Under the pieces are notes generated by a model. It was not told the origin of the DNA. It ran no database searches and saw only the letters and a list, made by a program, of their open reading frames with translations. Below are positions 1-5,053 of a stretch of 5,332 nt of DNA, piece after piece. Source of the stretch: Christensenella sp. UBA1259 (lineage in GTDB: Bacteria; Bacillota; Clostridia; Christensenellales; Borkfalkiaceae); assembly GCA_002308755.1 (NCBI GenBank), contig DBVR01000002.1, positions 6,091 through 11,422 on the forward strand, given 5' to 3'. Made by a program: the position numbers and the translations under genes. The stretch's first letter is position 1. Each line of letters begins with the position of its first letter.

Positions 1-771
1 CCCGGAACGAACTGCGAGTACGATACGGCGAAAGCCCTGTCGGACGCGGGCGCGGACGCGGAAATTTTCGTGGTGAGAAATTTAACGCCTTCGGATATCG
101 AAAGAAGTTCTTCCGCATTTGCGTCGATGGTCGCAAAGTCGCAGATGATATTCGTCCCCGGCGGTTTTTCGGGCGGCGACGAACCCGACGGGTCGGGTAA
201 GTTTATAAAGGCGTTCTTCCTAGGCGAAGAAGTAAAAGAAGCGGTCAACGCACTCGTTAAAAAGCGCGACGGACTGATATGCGGTATCTGCAACGGATTT
301 CAGGCGCTTATAAAACTCGGACTCGTCCCCTACGGAGAGATAACCGAAATAAACGAAAACAGCCCGACTCTCACTTTCAACACGATAGCAAGGCACCAGT
401 CCAAACTCGTGCGCATACGCGTGGCGTCGGATAAGTCGCCGTGGCTACGCCTTGTGAACGTCGGCGACGTTTTCACCGTGCCGATATCCCACGGCGAAGG
501 TCGGTTTATGGCAAACGACGAAACCGTAAAGAAACTTATCGCAAACGGGCAGATCGCGACGCAGTACGTCGACGAAAAAGGCGAACCCACTTCGGATATA
601 CGGTATAACCCCAACGGCTCGGTTTTGGCGATAGAAGGTATCACGTCCCCCGACGGCAGAGTTTTCGGGAAAATGGGACACAGCGAAAGGATAGGAACGG
701 GGCTTTACAAAAACGTACCCGGCGAATTCGATATGAAAATTTTCCGCTCCGCGGTAAAATATTTCTCTTAA
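1..771 (+). CDS. purL: Phosphoribosylformylglycinamidine (FGAM) synthase, C-terminal glutaminase part (5'-truncated by window)
   Basis: FGAM synthase converts FGAR, glutamine and ATP to FGAM in the fourth step of cytosolic de novo purine synthesis. Only the last 256 codons are present, reading in frame from base 1 to TAA at 769-771, so the start lies outside the window. The piece is the class I glutamine amidotransferase domain that releases ammonia from glutamine. It opens with PGTNCEYDTA, typical of the start of this domain. The nucleophile is Cys in GICNGFQ (codon 289-291), and the His and Glu of the triad lie in GHSER (His codon 679-681). FVPGGFSGGDEP is the usual oxyanion-side loop. The ending, with LYKNVPG, resembles the single-chain PurL of clostridia and streptococci (about 1,240 residues) more than stand-alone PurQ; that is a judgement from memory of the families. 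A GTG at 70 is not the start, because conserved sequence continues upstream of it. The gene is convergent with the HD-GYP gene and shares a hairpin with it. Confidence 0.95.
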   Translation, partial: PGTNCEYDTAKALSDAGADAEIFVVRNLTPSDIERSSSAFASMVAKSQMIFVPGGFSGGDEPDGSGKFIKAFFLGEEVKEAVNALVKKRDGLICGICNGFQALIKLGLVPYGEITEINENSPTLTFNTIARHQSKLVRIRVASDKSPWLRLVNVGDVFTVPISHGEGRFMANDETVKKLIANGQIATQYVDEKGEPTSDIRYNPNGSVLAIEGITSPDGRVFGKMGHSERIGTGLYKNVPGEFDMKIFRSAVKYFS

Positions 772-812
772 AACAGTCTCTCCGTTTCCGATTTTACGAT
801 GTAAAAACCAAC

Positions 813-841
813 GCCCCCGCCGACTTTAAGTCGGCGGGGGC
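813..841. terminator. Intrinsic terminator between convergent purL and HD-GYP genes, probably bidirectional
   Basis: A perfect 12-bp GC-rich stem (813-824 with 830-841, arms GCCCCCGCCGAC and GTCGGCGGGGGC) encloses the 5-nt loop TTTAA. On the + strand it starts 41 nt after the purL stop and is followed by the T-rich TTAATTTAATCTTT. On the - strand it starts about 42 nt after the HD-GYP stop and is followed by GTTGGTTTTTAC, which holds a run of five T. It can therefore plausibly end both convergent transcripts. The T-tract is interrupted on either side, so the relative efficiency is uncertain. Confidence 0.85.
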
Positions 842-883
842 TTAATTTAATCTTTATAACCCGAAATTCCGCTTATTTTACGC

Positions 884-2200
884 TCAACGGGAAAACAAAG
901 GGCGTTTTTCGTTGATGATCCGCAACATAACTTGTGCGAATTCGGGATCGAACTGCGTGCCCGCGTACTTTTCGAATTCTTCTTTGACCTTTTCTTCGGG
1001 AAGCGGTTCGCGGTAACTTCTGGCGGAAGTCATGGCGTCGTAGGCGTCCGCAACGGCGATAATGCGCGCTATTCTCGGGATGTTCTCGCCCGAAAGCCCG
1101 TCAGGATAGCCTTTCCCGTCGTACCGTTCGTGATGATATCTTGCGCCCAGACTCAAAAACGGCGCCTGTTTTATACTCGAAAGTATCTGGTCTCCGAGAA
1201 TAGGATGTTCTTTTATACTTTCAAACTCTTTTTCGGTAAGTCTTCCCGCCTTGTTTATGATGTCTATGCGCACGCCGATTTTTCCCACGTCGTGCAAAAG
1301 CGCGGCAAAATACACTTCGTTGCACTCTTCCGAAGTAAGTCCCGCCTCTTTCGCGATCCGTTTTGCGTACAGCGCGACTCTCGTCGAATGTCCGCGGGTG
1401 TACTTATCTTTCGCGTCTATGGCGTTGGCAAGCGCTTCCGTAGTCTGTTCGAACATAGCCGCTTCTTTTTCTCTCGCCTGCTTATAAAATTCGAGTTCGT
1501 GCTTTCTCGCCCGTTCCGCCGCTTCGCCGAGAAAGTTAAGAGCGTAGGTATAAAAACCCACGACGACCAGCGCCATCGTCATATTCGCCAGCGAAACACC
1601 GTAAGTAAATATCTGCAAAACCGAAGAAACCGTCGGCAAAGCGATACATACTATCATTGAGTTCGCTAAACTCCGCTTTATACTCTTGCGGTTCTTTATT
1701 ATCGACCACTCTTGCAAAAACACGATCAGAACGGGAACGGCATAGCAAATCATATACGCGGGCGATCTATGATAGTTGTTCTGCGCGTCGAAAGTGTAGT
1801 ACAGCCCCGTAAACTGCGATATGATAAGGAGCGCGACGCCCGCCGCGAACAGAATATCCGCGATTTTAAGTTGCACGGGAAACTTGCCGAGTTTACCTTC
1901 CGCTTTAATAACGTGGGACAGATATCGCGTTACGAGATAAGGGATAAACAGCGACAGAAAATACACCATGCCGTTGCCTATTCTTACCATATAGAAACCG
2001 ATAGTTCTTGCGTCGCCCCTGTATATATAGGACAGACGGTCAAAAAAAAGCAGCAGCATGGCGGACAGTTCCATAGCCGCAAGAATAAACTTGGTTTTGC
2101 GGGGCAAGGATCTCGTTATCAGGATCATAACGGCGAGTATCCCGCACATTCCGCACATGAACAACATTATGTCGAGTTGATAAGTCTTGATAAAATTCAC
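884..2200 (-). CDS. Seven-helix membrane HD-GYP protein, probable cyclic-di-GMP phosphodiesterase
   Basis: Predicted membrane-bound enzyme that hydrolyses c-di-GMP, lowering its level. Seven hydrophobic segments fill the N-terminal half (about residues 11-29, 38-58, 67-93, 113-135, 148-168, 181-202, 205-224), resembling 7TM input modules of clostridial signalling proteins; the ligand is unknown. A charged, probably coiled-coil linker (about 226-262) leads to the HD-GYP domain (about 263-430). The usual metal-ligand positions are present: His271 (GHSTR), His303-Asp304 (HDVGK, with Lys307), His332 (EHP), His356-His357 and Asp385 (ADAYDAM). The signature GKGYPDG is intact, with GYP at 364-366, so activity is expected. 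The start is GTG at 2200-2198, chosen because AAGGAAG lies 7 nt upstream and because the next Met (residue 12) would cut into helix 1. The stop is TGA. A consensus-like promoter lies directly upstream, so the gene is probably transcribed separately from the EAL gene behind it. HD-GYP assignment is firm; sensor role and activity are inferred. Confidence 0.93.
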   Translation of the reverse strand: MNFIKTYQLDIMLFMCGMCGILAVMILITRSLPRKTKFILAAMELSAMLLLFFDRLSYIYRGDARTIGFYMVRIGNGMVYFLSLFIPYLVTRYLSHVIKAEGKLGKFPVQLKIADILFAAGVALLIISQFTGLYYTFDAQNNYHRSPAYMICYAVPVLIVFLQEWSIIKNRKSIKRSLANSMIVCIALPTVSSVLQIFTYGVSLANMTMALVVVGFYTYALNFLGEAAERARKHELEFYKQAREKEAAMFEQTTEALANAIDAKDKYTRGHSTRVALYAKRIAKEAGLTSEECNEVYFAALLHDVGKIGVRIDIINKAGRLTEKEFESIKEHPILGDQILSSIKQAPFLSLGARYHHERYDGKGYPDGLSGENIPRIARIIAVADAYDAMTSARSYREPLPEEKVKEEFEKYAGTQFDPEFAQVMLRIINEKRPLFSR

Positions 2201-2207
2201 GTCGTTT

Positions 2208-2214
2208 CTTCCTT
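2208..2214 (-). promoter_or_regulatory. Ribosome binding site of the HD-GYP gene, fixes a GTG start
   Basis: AAGGAAG on the - strand, 7 nt before GTG at 2200. No other in-frame start near the N terminus has a comparable site, so it supports the GTG initiation codon. Confidence 0.75.
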
Positions 2215-2243
2215 AGTCGTTAAAGCGTTAAGTCTTACGTATA

Positions 2244-2272
2244 ATTATACAACCGAGAAAACGGTTTTGCAA
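2244..2272 (-). promoter_or_regulatory. Sigma-A-type promoter of the HD-GYP gene
   Basis: On the - strand TTGCAA (-35, 2272-2267; 4 of 6 consensus bases) is followed after 17 bp by a perfect TATAAT (-10, 2249-2244). Transcription should start near 2237, giving a leader of about 37 nt that carries the AAGGAAG site. The spacer is almost completely filled by the inverted repeat AACCG/CGGTT (2251-2266). Confidence 0.75.
2251..2266. repeat. Inverted repeat inside the promoter spacer, candidate operator
   Basis: Arms AACCG (2251-2255) and CGGTT (2262-2266) are perfectly complementary around the 6-nt centre AGAAAA. The element sits exactly between the -10 and -35 hexamers of the HD-GYP promoter, where a bound repressor or activator could act. 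A 5-bp arm can arise by chance; the position is what makes it notable. Confidence 0.4.
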
Positions 2273-2281
2273 TAGTAAACC

Positions 2282-2294
2282 GACGAAAATCGTC
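2282..2294. repeat. Short inverted repeat upstream of the HD-GYP promoter
   Basis: GACGA, AAA, TCGTC: a perfect 5-bp inverted repeat with a 3-nt centre, ending 10 bp upstream of the -35 hexamer. It is followed on the + strand by AAAAAATATTT, which gives an A/T-rich stretch upstream of the promoter. It could be an activator site or a weak hairpin; no function can be assigned. Confidence 0.3.
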
Positions 2295-2329
2295 AAAAAA
2301 TATTTCACGGTTTGAAAGTAAACGCCTGA

Positions 2330-2361
2330 TAAAAACAAAAGAGCCCCGTAGGGCTGCTTTT
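2330..2361 (-). terminator. Intrinsic terminator of the GGDEF-EAL gene
   Basis: The core stem AGCCC (2342-2346) and GGGCT (2351-2355) encloses a CGTA loop. With one bulged G (2356) it extends by AAAAG/CTTTT pairs (2337-2341 with 2357-2361). On the - strand the hairpin is followed by CTTTTGTTTTTATC, a good T-tract, so it should end transcripts from the EAL gene whose stop is at 2406. On the + strand it is followed by GCTTTTT, so it may also work in that direction. Confidence 0.8.
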
Positions 2362-2371
2362 TACACTTACC

Positions 2372-2391
2372 GGCGCAAACGCGTTTGCGCC
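2372..2391. repeat. Perfect 20-bp palindrome between the EAL gene stop and its terminator
   Basis: GGCGCAAACGCGTTTGCGCC is identical to its reverse complement. In the - strand transcript it lies 14 nt after the EAL stop and could fold into an 8-bp hairpin with a CGCG loop, directly before the terminator hairpin. No T-tract follows it, so it is not itself a standard terminator. Possible roles are 3'-end stabilisation, a dyad protein-binding site or a dispersed palindromic element; the sequence does not decide. Confidence 0.7.
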
Positions 2392-2405
2392 ACGTATCTC
2401 TTAAT

Positions 2406-4601
2406 TTACAGACGTCTGTCCGATACGGTAAGTTCGCCGTTAGTTATGCGCACGTACAATTCGTTTTTGGGTATGGGTTTACCGAACAGATACCCTTGAA
2501 GGCGGTTACAACCTACCTTATTTAAGAACTGTGCCTGAACTTGCGTTTCCACGCCTTCCGTAAGCGTCAGCATATGGATTCTGTTTGCCATCTTTATTAT
2601 GCAATCGATAAGCGTTTTTGCTTTTTCGCTGTTTTCGAGGTTGGACAAAAACCGCATATCTATCTTGATAACGTCAAACTGATAATCTTTAAGTACGTTA
2701 AGGGAAGAATACCCGCTTCCGAAATCGTCCAGCCACAACGAATACCCTAATTCTTTTATGCGGTTCATCGCTTGGTTAAGTTTGGTGAAATTGTCCGTAA
2801 GGGCGCTCTCCGTTACTTCGACGTGGATCAGGTCTTTTGAAATATTGTATTTCGTAACGAGATTTTCGAGTTCCGTTACCGCGTCCATCAATTCGAAGTC
2901 TAATCTCGAAAAATTCAGAGACACGGGTACGACAGGTCTCCCCGCGTCCAACGCTTCCCTTAAATCTCTGCATACCGACTCGAATATCGCCTTGTCGAGT
3001 TTATGAATAAGGCGGTACTCTTCCAGCACCGGAATAAACTCGTTCGGGAATAACTGACCGTACGTCGGATCTTTCCAACGCGCCAACGCCTCGCAACCGC
3101 ATAACTCTTCCGTATCCGACCATACGACGGGTTGATAGAAAGGAATTATCCACCCGTTCTCAACGGCGTTATCGATATTGTTTATAACGTACAATCTCTT
3201 GCGGTATTCTTCGCTCATAGTCTTATCGTATTCTATATAAATAGTCTGGAAACGGTTGCTGATAAGATGCTCGGCGTACCGCGCTCTGTCGATAGCCATA
3301 TGCGGATCTTCGTCGTTGCCGCTTAAATGATACGCGCCGCAGTTGATACCTAATAATATTTCGTCGTCGTAATCGTGAACCAAGGCGTTCAGCGTTTCGA
3401 GTTTTTGGGTTAAGCCTTCCGTTTTCGTCCAAACGACGAAATGGTCGTCGGCTTGCCTTGCGCACAACGAACCTTTAAAGATATCGGAAATATACTTCCC
3501 GATGGTAATTAAAAACTTGTCGCCTGCTTCGAACCCCCTCTGATCGTTAAAGGCTTTGAAGTTATGCACGTCAATAAACAGCAAAACGTTTTCGTCGAAG
3601 TTACCGGTCAGACCCCGAATACCGTCTTTTGCCAACTCGGTAAAATAACTGTAATTGTACATGCCCGTAAGCCCGTCTTCTTTTGCGCTCTTTTCCAGCG
3701 CTTTCGATTTTTTCGCTTCGTTAAGACGCCCGTGATAAATAGCGAAACATATCGTGGTGAGAGAAATAAAGAAGGTAAGATAGTTCACGGAGTCGCCGGA
3801 AATGATACTTCTGGTAACGCCGCTTATGACTATTTCCTGATCCGCAAAGGTCAATCCGCCCTCAAAAGTAAGCAGGATATGATAAAATCCCAGAAAACTC
3901 GCCCCGAGTATCAGAACGGTAACGTACGGACGGTATATAAGCAAGCACCCCACGTAGATTACCATCGTAAGGAAACATATTATCTCTTTCCCGCCCCAAA
4001 AGTCGCTGTACGACACGAATATGCCGAAAGCAAGACATATAAGAGTGAAACAGGTAATTACCACGTGTTCCAATACCACGATATTTTTATTTTTCAGATA
4101 CTTGAATAAGGCGTAAGTTACGATTGCCGCGCCGATAAAAAACAATAAAACGTAGATCGATATAAGCATGGCGTTCATAATGCCCGCCATTACCGGCGTT
4201 ACCGTTTCGCTTACCCGCGTGAAGTTTTCAAAACTCAACATCACGGTGTACAGGATACAGGCGCCGCCTACCGTGATAAGCGTTATAAACTTACCTTTGG
4301 ACAGTTTTTTATCTCTCTGATAGAACAGGCAAAATAACATCAGTCCCAGACCGATAAGTAAGAACAGCCAGTATTTGGAAGAGTATTTTACGAGTAATTC
4401 GAAAAAATTTCCGCCGTTTTGCAATTTAGGGGTTATTTTCGAATAGAACTGCCTTATCAGCATCCACAGTTCCAGCATAACGACGATAAATCCCATATAA
4501 CTGCTGCTGCGGATATTTGCGTCGTGTAAATAGTCGTTTTCATATTTACTCAGTTTTTCAAAACCGAATATATGTGAAAAGAAACGTAAGACTTTTTTCA
4601 T
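2406..4601 (-). CDS. Multi-helix membrane protein with degenerate GGDEF and intact EAL domain, probable c-di-GMP phosphodiesterase
   Basis: Predicted membrane protein of 731 residues that hydrolyses c-di-GMP to pGpG. About eight hydrophobic segments (roughly residues 36-54, 77-95, 104-123, 137-167, 175-198, 206-223, 226-246, 273-290) form an unrecognised input module, followed by a linker, a GGDEF domain (about 305-455) and an EAL domain (about 470-722). GGDEF is replaced by ADDHF (384-388) and no RxxD inhibitory site is visible upstream, so cyclase activity is unlikely. Asp344, Asn352 and Asp361, which align with metal and guanine contacts, remain, so GTP could act as an allosteric ligand. 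EAL hallmarks are all present: Glu504 (CEALARW), Asn563, the Glu595/Glu598 motif (EVTES), Asp625-Asp626 (DDFGSGYSS), Lys646, Glu682 and Glu685 (EGVE), and Gln702. The start is ATG at 4601-4599, with AAAAGGG 9 nt upstream. The gene lies downstream of the rRNA terminator and ahead of the HD-GYP gene on the same strand, each with its own control signals. Confidence 0.93.
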   Translation of the reverse strand: MKKVLRFFSHIFGFEKLSKYENDYLHDANIRSSSYMGFIVVMLELWMLIRQFYSKITPKLQNGGNFFELLVKYSSKYWLFLLIGLGLMLFCLFYQRDKKLSKGKFITLITVGGACILYTVMLSFENFTRVSETVTPVMAGIMNAMLISIYVLLFFIGAAIVTYALFKYLKNKNIVVLEHVVITCFTLICLAFGIFVSYSDFWGGKEIICFLTMVIYVGCLLIYRPYVTVLILGASFLGFYHILLTFEGGLTFADQEIVISGVTRSIISGDSVNYLTFFISLTTICFAIYHGRLNEAKKSKALEKSAKEDGLTGMYNYSYFTELAKDGIRGLTGNFDENVLLFIDVHNFKAFNDQRGFEAGDKFLITIGKYISDIFKGSLCARQADDHFVVWTKTEGLTQKLETLNALVHDYDDEILLGINCGAYHLSGNDEDPHMAIDRARYAEHLISNRFQTIYIEYDKTMSEEYRKRLYVINNIDNAVENGWIIPFYQPVVWSDTEELCGCEALARWKDPTYGQLFPNEFIPVLEEYRLIHKLDKAIFESVCRDLREALDAGRPVVPVSLNFSRLDFELMDAVTELENLVTKYNISKDLIHVEVTESALTDNFTKLNQAMNRIKELGYSLWLDDFGSGYSSLNVLKDYQFDVIKIDMRFLSNLENSEKAKTLIDCIIKMANRIHMLTLTEGVETQVQAQFLNKVGCNRLQGYLFGKPIPKNELYVRITNGELTVSDRRL

Positions 4602-4610
4602 ACAGGTTTT

Positions 4611-4617
4611 CCCTTTT
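4611..4617 (-). promoter_or_regulatory. Ribosome binding site of the GGDEF-EAL gene
   Basis: AAAAGGG on the - strand, 9 nt before ATG at 4601. It is the only G-rich patch close enough to the start and supports this initiation codon. Confidence 0.6.
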
Positions 4618-4633
4618 TTATCTTTTCCTTTTC

Positions 4634-4642
4634 ATTTTATCA
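4634..4642 (-). promoter_or_regulatory. Extended -10 promoter candidate for the GGDEF-EAL gene
   Basis: TGATAAAAT on the - strand contains the extended TG motif, one spacer base and TAAAAT (5 of 6 consensus bases). No convincing -35 hexamer is found 16-18 bp upstream (TAGCGC at 17 bp), which the extended -10 could offset. The predicted start near 4627 gives a leader of about 26 nt carrying the ribosome binding site. The surrounding DNA is very A/T-rich, so chance matches are more likely here than elsewhere. Confidence 0.45.
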
Positions 4643-4733
4643 CAAAAAAACGCAATGCGCTATATTATTTACGTTTTTTCTCGGATTTTTACGGCGAAAC
4701 ATTTAAAAAACGGCACGTTGCCCTTACCGCACG

Positions 4734-4770
4734 AAAAAAGAGAACACCCGTTCTTGGGTGTTCTCTTTTT
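4734..4770 (-). terminator. Intrinsic terminator of the rRNA operon
   Basis: The arms 4735-4749 and 4756-4770 are perfectly complementary over 15 bp around a 6-nt loop; the GC-containing core is GAGAACACCC with GGGTGTTCTC. In the - strand transcript the hairpin begins about 7 nt after the 5S 3' end and runs into six T followed by CGTGCGG. It separates the rRNA genes from the GGDEF-EAL gene. Because the outer pairs are A/T tracts on both sides, the hairpin is also terminator-like on the + strand. Confidence 0.92.
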
Positions 4771-4777
4771 GTCTGGT

Positions 4778-4895
4778 ATGCGGCAAATCCCTGTCTTCCC
4801 GTGTCGTCTCCAACAAAGTATTTTCGGCGCTAGTGAGCTTAACTTCTGTGTTCGGTATGAGTACAGGTGGTTCCTCACCGCTATCTTCACCGCAT
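4778..4895 (-). rRNA. rrf: 5S ribosomal RNA
   Basis: Read on the - strand, the sequence contains the 5S core CCGAACACAGAAGTTAAGC followed by TAGCGCCGA, with ACCACCTGT upstream in the expected place. The ends ATGCGG (4895-4890) and CCGCAT (4783-4778) pair to close helix I and set the boundaries to within a few bases, giving about 118 nt, the normal size. It follows 23S rRNA in the usual order and is followed at once by a strong terminator. Short reading frames across it on either strand are not genes. Confidence 0.96.
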
Positions 4896-4898
4896 TGG

Positions 4899-4925
4899 TA
4901 TATATTCGGGCTTTCCCCGTATATA
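4899..4925 (-). repeat. Hairpin immediately upstream of 5S, possible precursor processing stem
   Basis: CGGG (4907-4910) pairs with CCCG (4916-4919), and after a 2-nt bulge (4905-4906) TATATA (4899-4904) pairs with TATATA (4920-4925). The stem lies 3 nt from the predicted 5S 5' end in the precursor, so a role in maturation or in protecting the leader is possible but unproven. Confidence 0.4.
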
Positions 4926-4971
4926 TCTTCTCTCTCCCGCAGGTTCACAACCGCATAGGATAAACTTATTA

Positions 4972-4986
4972 AAAGTGTAGCACTTT
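4972..4986. repeat. Inverted repeat covering the -10 of the spacer promoter
   Basis: AAAGTG (4972-4977) and CACTTT (4981-4986) are perfect 6-bp complements around TAG. The repeat covers the predicted -10 hexamer (4974-4979), so it could be a regulator site or a small hairpin. Evidence is positional only. Confidence 0.4.
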
Positions 4987-5003
4987 GGCTCGGCGTTTGT
5001 CAA
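4974..5003 (-). promoter_or_regulatory. Consensus-like promoter in the 23S-5S spacer, directed at 5S
   Basis: On the - strand a perfect TTGACA (-35, 5003-4998) is followed after 18 bp by TACACT (-10, 4979-4974; 4 of 6), preceded by TGC, which gives an extended -10. Transcription would begin near 4967 and run about 70 nt before mature 5S starts at 4895. No terminator separates it from 23S, so it would add to read-through transcription rather than replace it. The -35 match and extended -10 make it the best or second-best promoter in the window by eye. Confidence 0.55.
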
Positions 5004-5053
5004 GGCGTTTCTTCGTTATTCTTAATTCGCTCTTTTCTCTCTCATCTTTAATG

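Larger units (their letters stand above)
4896..5053 (-). other. 23S-5S internal transcribed spacer, no tRNA
   Basis: About 158 nt between the 23S 3' end and the 5S 5' end. No tRNA cloverleaf or CCA end is visible. It holds a consensus-like promoter pointing at 5S (4974-5003), an inverted repeat over its -10 (4972-4986), a hairpin just upstream of 5S (4899-4925), and the inverted repeat TCTCAT/ATGAGA (5040-5045 with 5051-5056) at the 23S end. Confidence 0.8.

Noticed and set aside
70..771. A stand-alone PurQ-like gene starting at GTG 70
   Set aside because: The same frame is open to base 1 and encodes conserved PGTNCEYDTA upstream of the GTG, so the true start is outside the window.
932..1660. 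242-codon open frame on the + strand
   Set aside because: It lies fully antisense to the HD-GYP catalytic domain and its translation is Phe/Arg-rich with no domain; it is a shadow.
1712..2275. 187-codon open frame on the + strand
   Set aside because: Antisense to the HD-GYP membrane half and its promoter; composition is basic and low in hydrophobic residues, no recognisable family.
3564..4109. 181-codon open frame on the + strand
   Set aside because: Antisense to the GGDEF-EAL gene, which has strong domain evidence on the other strand.
4517..4963. 148-codon open frame running through the rRNA terminator and 5S rRNA
   Set aside because: It overlaps a clear 5S gene and terminator; no protein family resemblance.
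4896..5053. A tRNA gene in the 23S-5S spacer
   Set aside because: No TTC-loop/acceptor pattern or cloverleaf could be built on either strand.
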